NCBI GenBank assembly: GCA_937902455.1
Contig: CALELI010000202.1
Span: 1 to 5,769, forward strand
Direction of reading: 5' to 3'
DNA: 5,769 bases
DNA from: an uncultured Prevotellaceae bacterium
GTDB lineage: Bacteria; Bacteroidota; Bacteroidia; Bacteroidales; Bacteroidaceae
Part shown: one piece after another, positions 5,697 through 5,769 of the stretch
How the letters are laid out: every line of letters starts with the position of its first letter
Position numbering within the stretch: the stretch's first letter is position 1
The notes under the pieces: generated by a model
What the model saw: the letters and a program-made list of their open reading frames with translations, nothing else
Told to the model about the DNA's origin: nothing
Database searches by the model: none
Position numbers and translations under genes: made by a program

Positions 5697-5769
5697 AAGA
5701 AATAAGCGCCTTGGGCGCAATTGACCTCCGTCGCAGAGAGGGTCTGCTCCCCAAAATGCCGCCTTAGTG
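5697..5769. other. Non-coding tail with two short hairpins, GC-richer than the preceding repeat
   Basis: Two small inverted repeats are visible: GCGCC-TTG-GGCGC (5706-5718, 5-bp stem, 3-nt loop) and GCAGA-GAGGG-TCTGC (5733-5747, 5-bp stem, 5-nt loop). Neither is followed by a T-run, so an intrinsic terminator is not well supported, although the first could act as a weak one for the operon. No start codon with a credible reading frame is visible on either strand. The stretch may belong to a feature that continues beyond the window. Confidence 0.4.

Noticed and set aside
5706..5718. Rho-independent terminator
   Set aside because: The stem is only 5 bp and is followed by AATTGACC, not a T-run.

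Overview
The window looks like the chromosome of a Bacteroidales bacterium, most likely from the Prevotella group. The signs are a type II glutaminyl cyclase lipoprotein, signal peptidase I sites of the form A|Q, a TAnnTTTG-type promoter box (TATATTTG), start codons with little or no Shine-Dalgarno sequence, an ompH-murI gene pair, and AT-rich dispersed intergenic repeats. The genus is inferred from these features and was not tested by any search.

Layout: (1) Positions 1-87 look like the right end of a degenerate small inverted-repeat element. (2) 123-1100 encodes a zinc-dependent glutaminyl-peptide cyclotransferase lipoprotein. (3) 1101-1373 has no gene. Almost all of it is a 199-bp MITE-like element (1114-1312) with perfect 19-bp terminal inverted repeats and a TTTA duplication, inserted into a dispersed AT-rich repeat. 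(4) 1374-2882 encodes a secreted parallel beta-helix protein of the Cthe_2159 carbohydrate-binding type, with a Gly/Met/Phe/Pro-rich tandem-repeat insert. (5) 2916-5594 is a tightly packed four-gene unit: ompH (Skp-like chaperone), murI (glutamate racemase), a CPBP-family membrane protease and a LOG-family nucleotide phosphoribohydrolase. The three junctions overlap by 1, 4 and 4 nt. (6) 5595-5769 has no gene. It holds a second copy of the AT-rich repeat, a degenerate tandem repeat, and two short hairpins of unknown role.

How the genes may work together: five of the six products can be placed in the cell envelope or its biogenesis: periplasmic protein maturation (the cyclase), outer-membrane protein chaperoning (OmpH), peptidoglycan precursor supply (MurI), a membrane protease and a secreted binding protein. 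The LOG enzyme is cytosolic and has no obvious link. Both secreted neighbours of the cyclase (beta-helix protein and OmpH) are predicted to start with Gln after signal peptide removal, so they are plausible substrates of the cyclase encoded beside them. I found no new multi-gene system. The most informative non-genic signal is the small mobile element, whose pre-insertion sequence can be read from the related repeat at the right end of the window.
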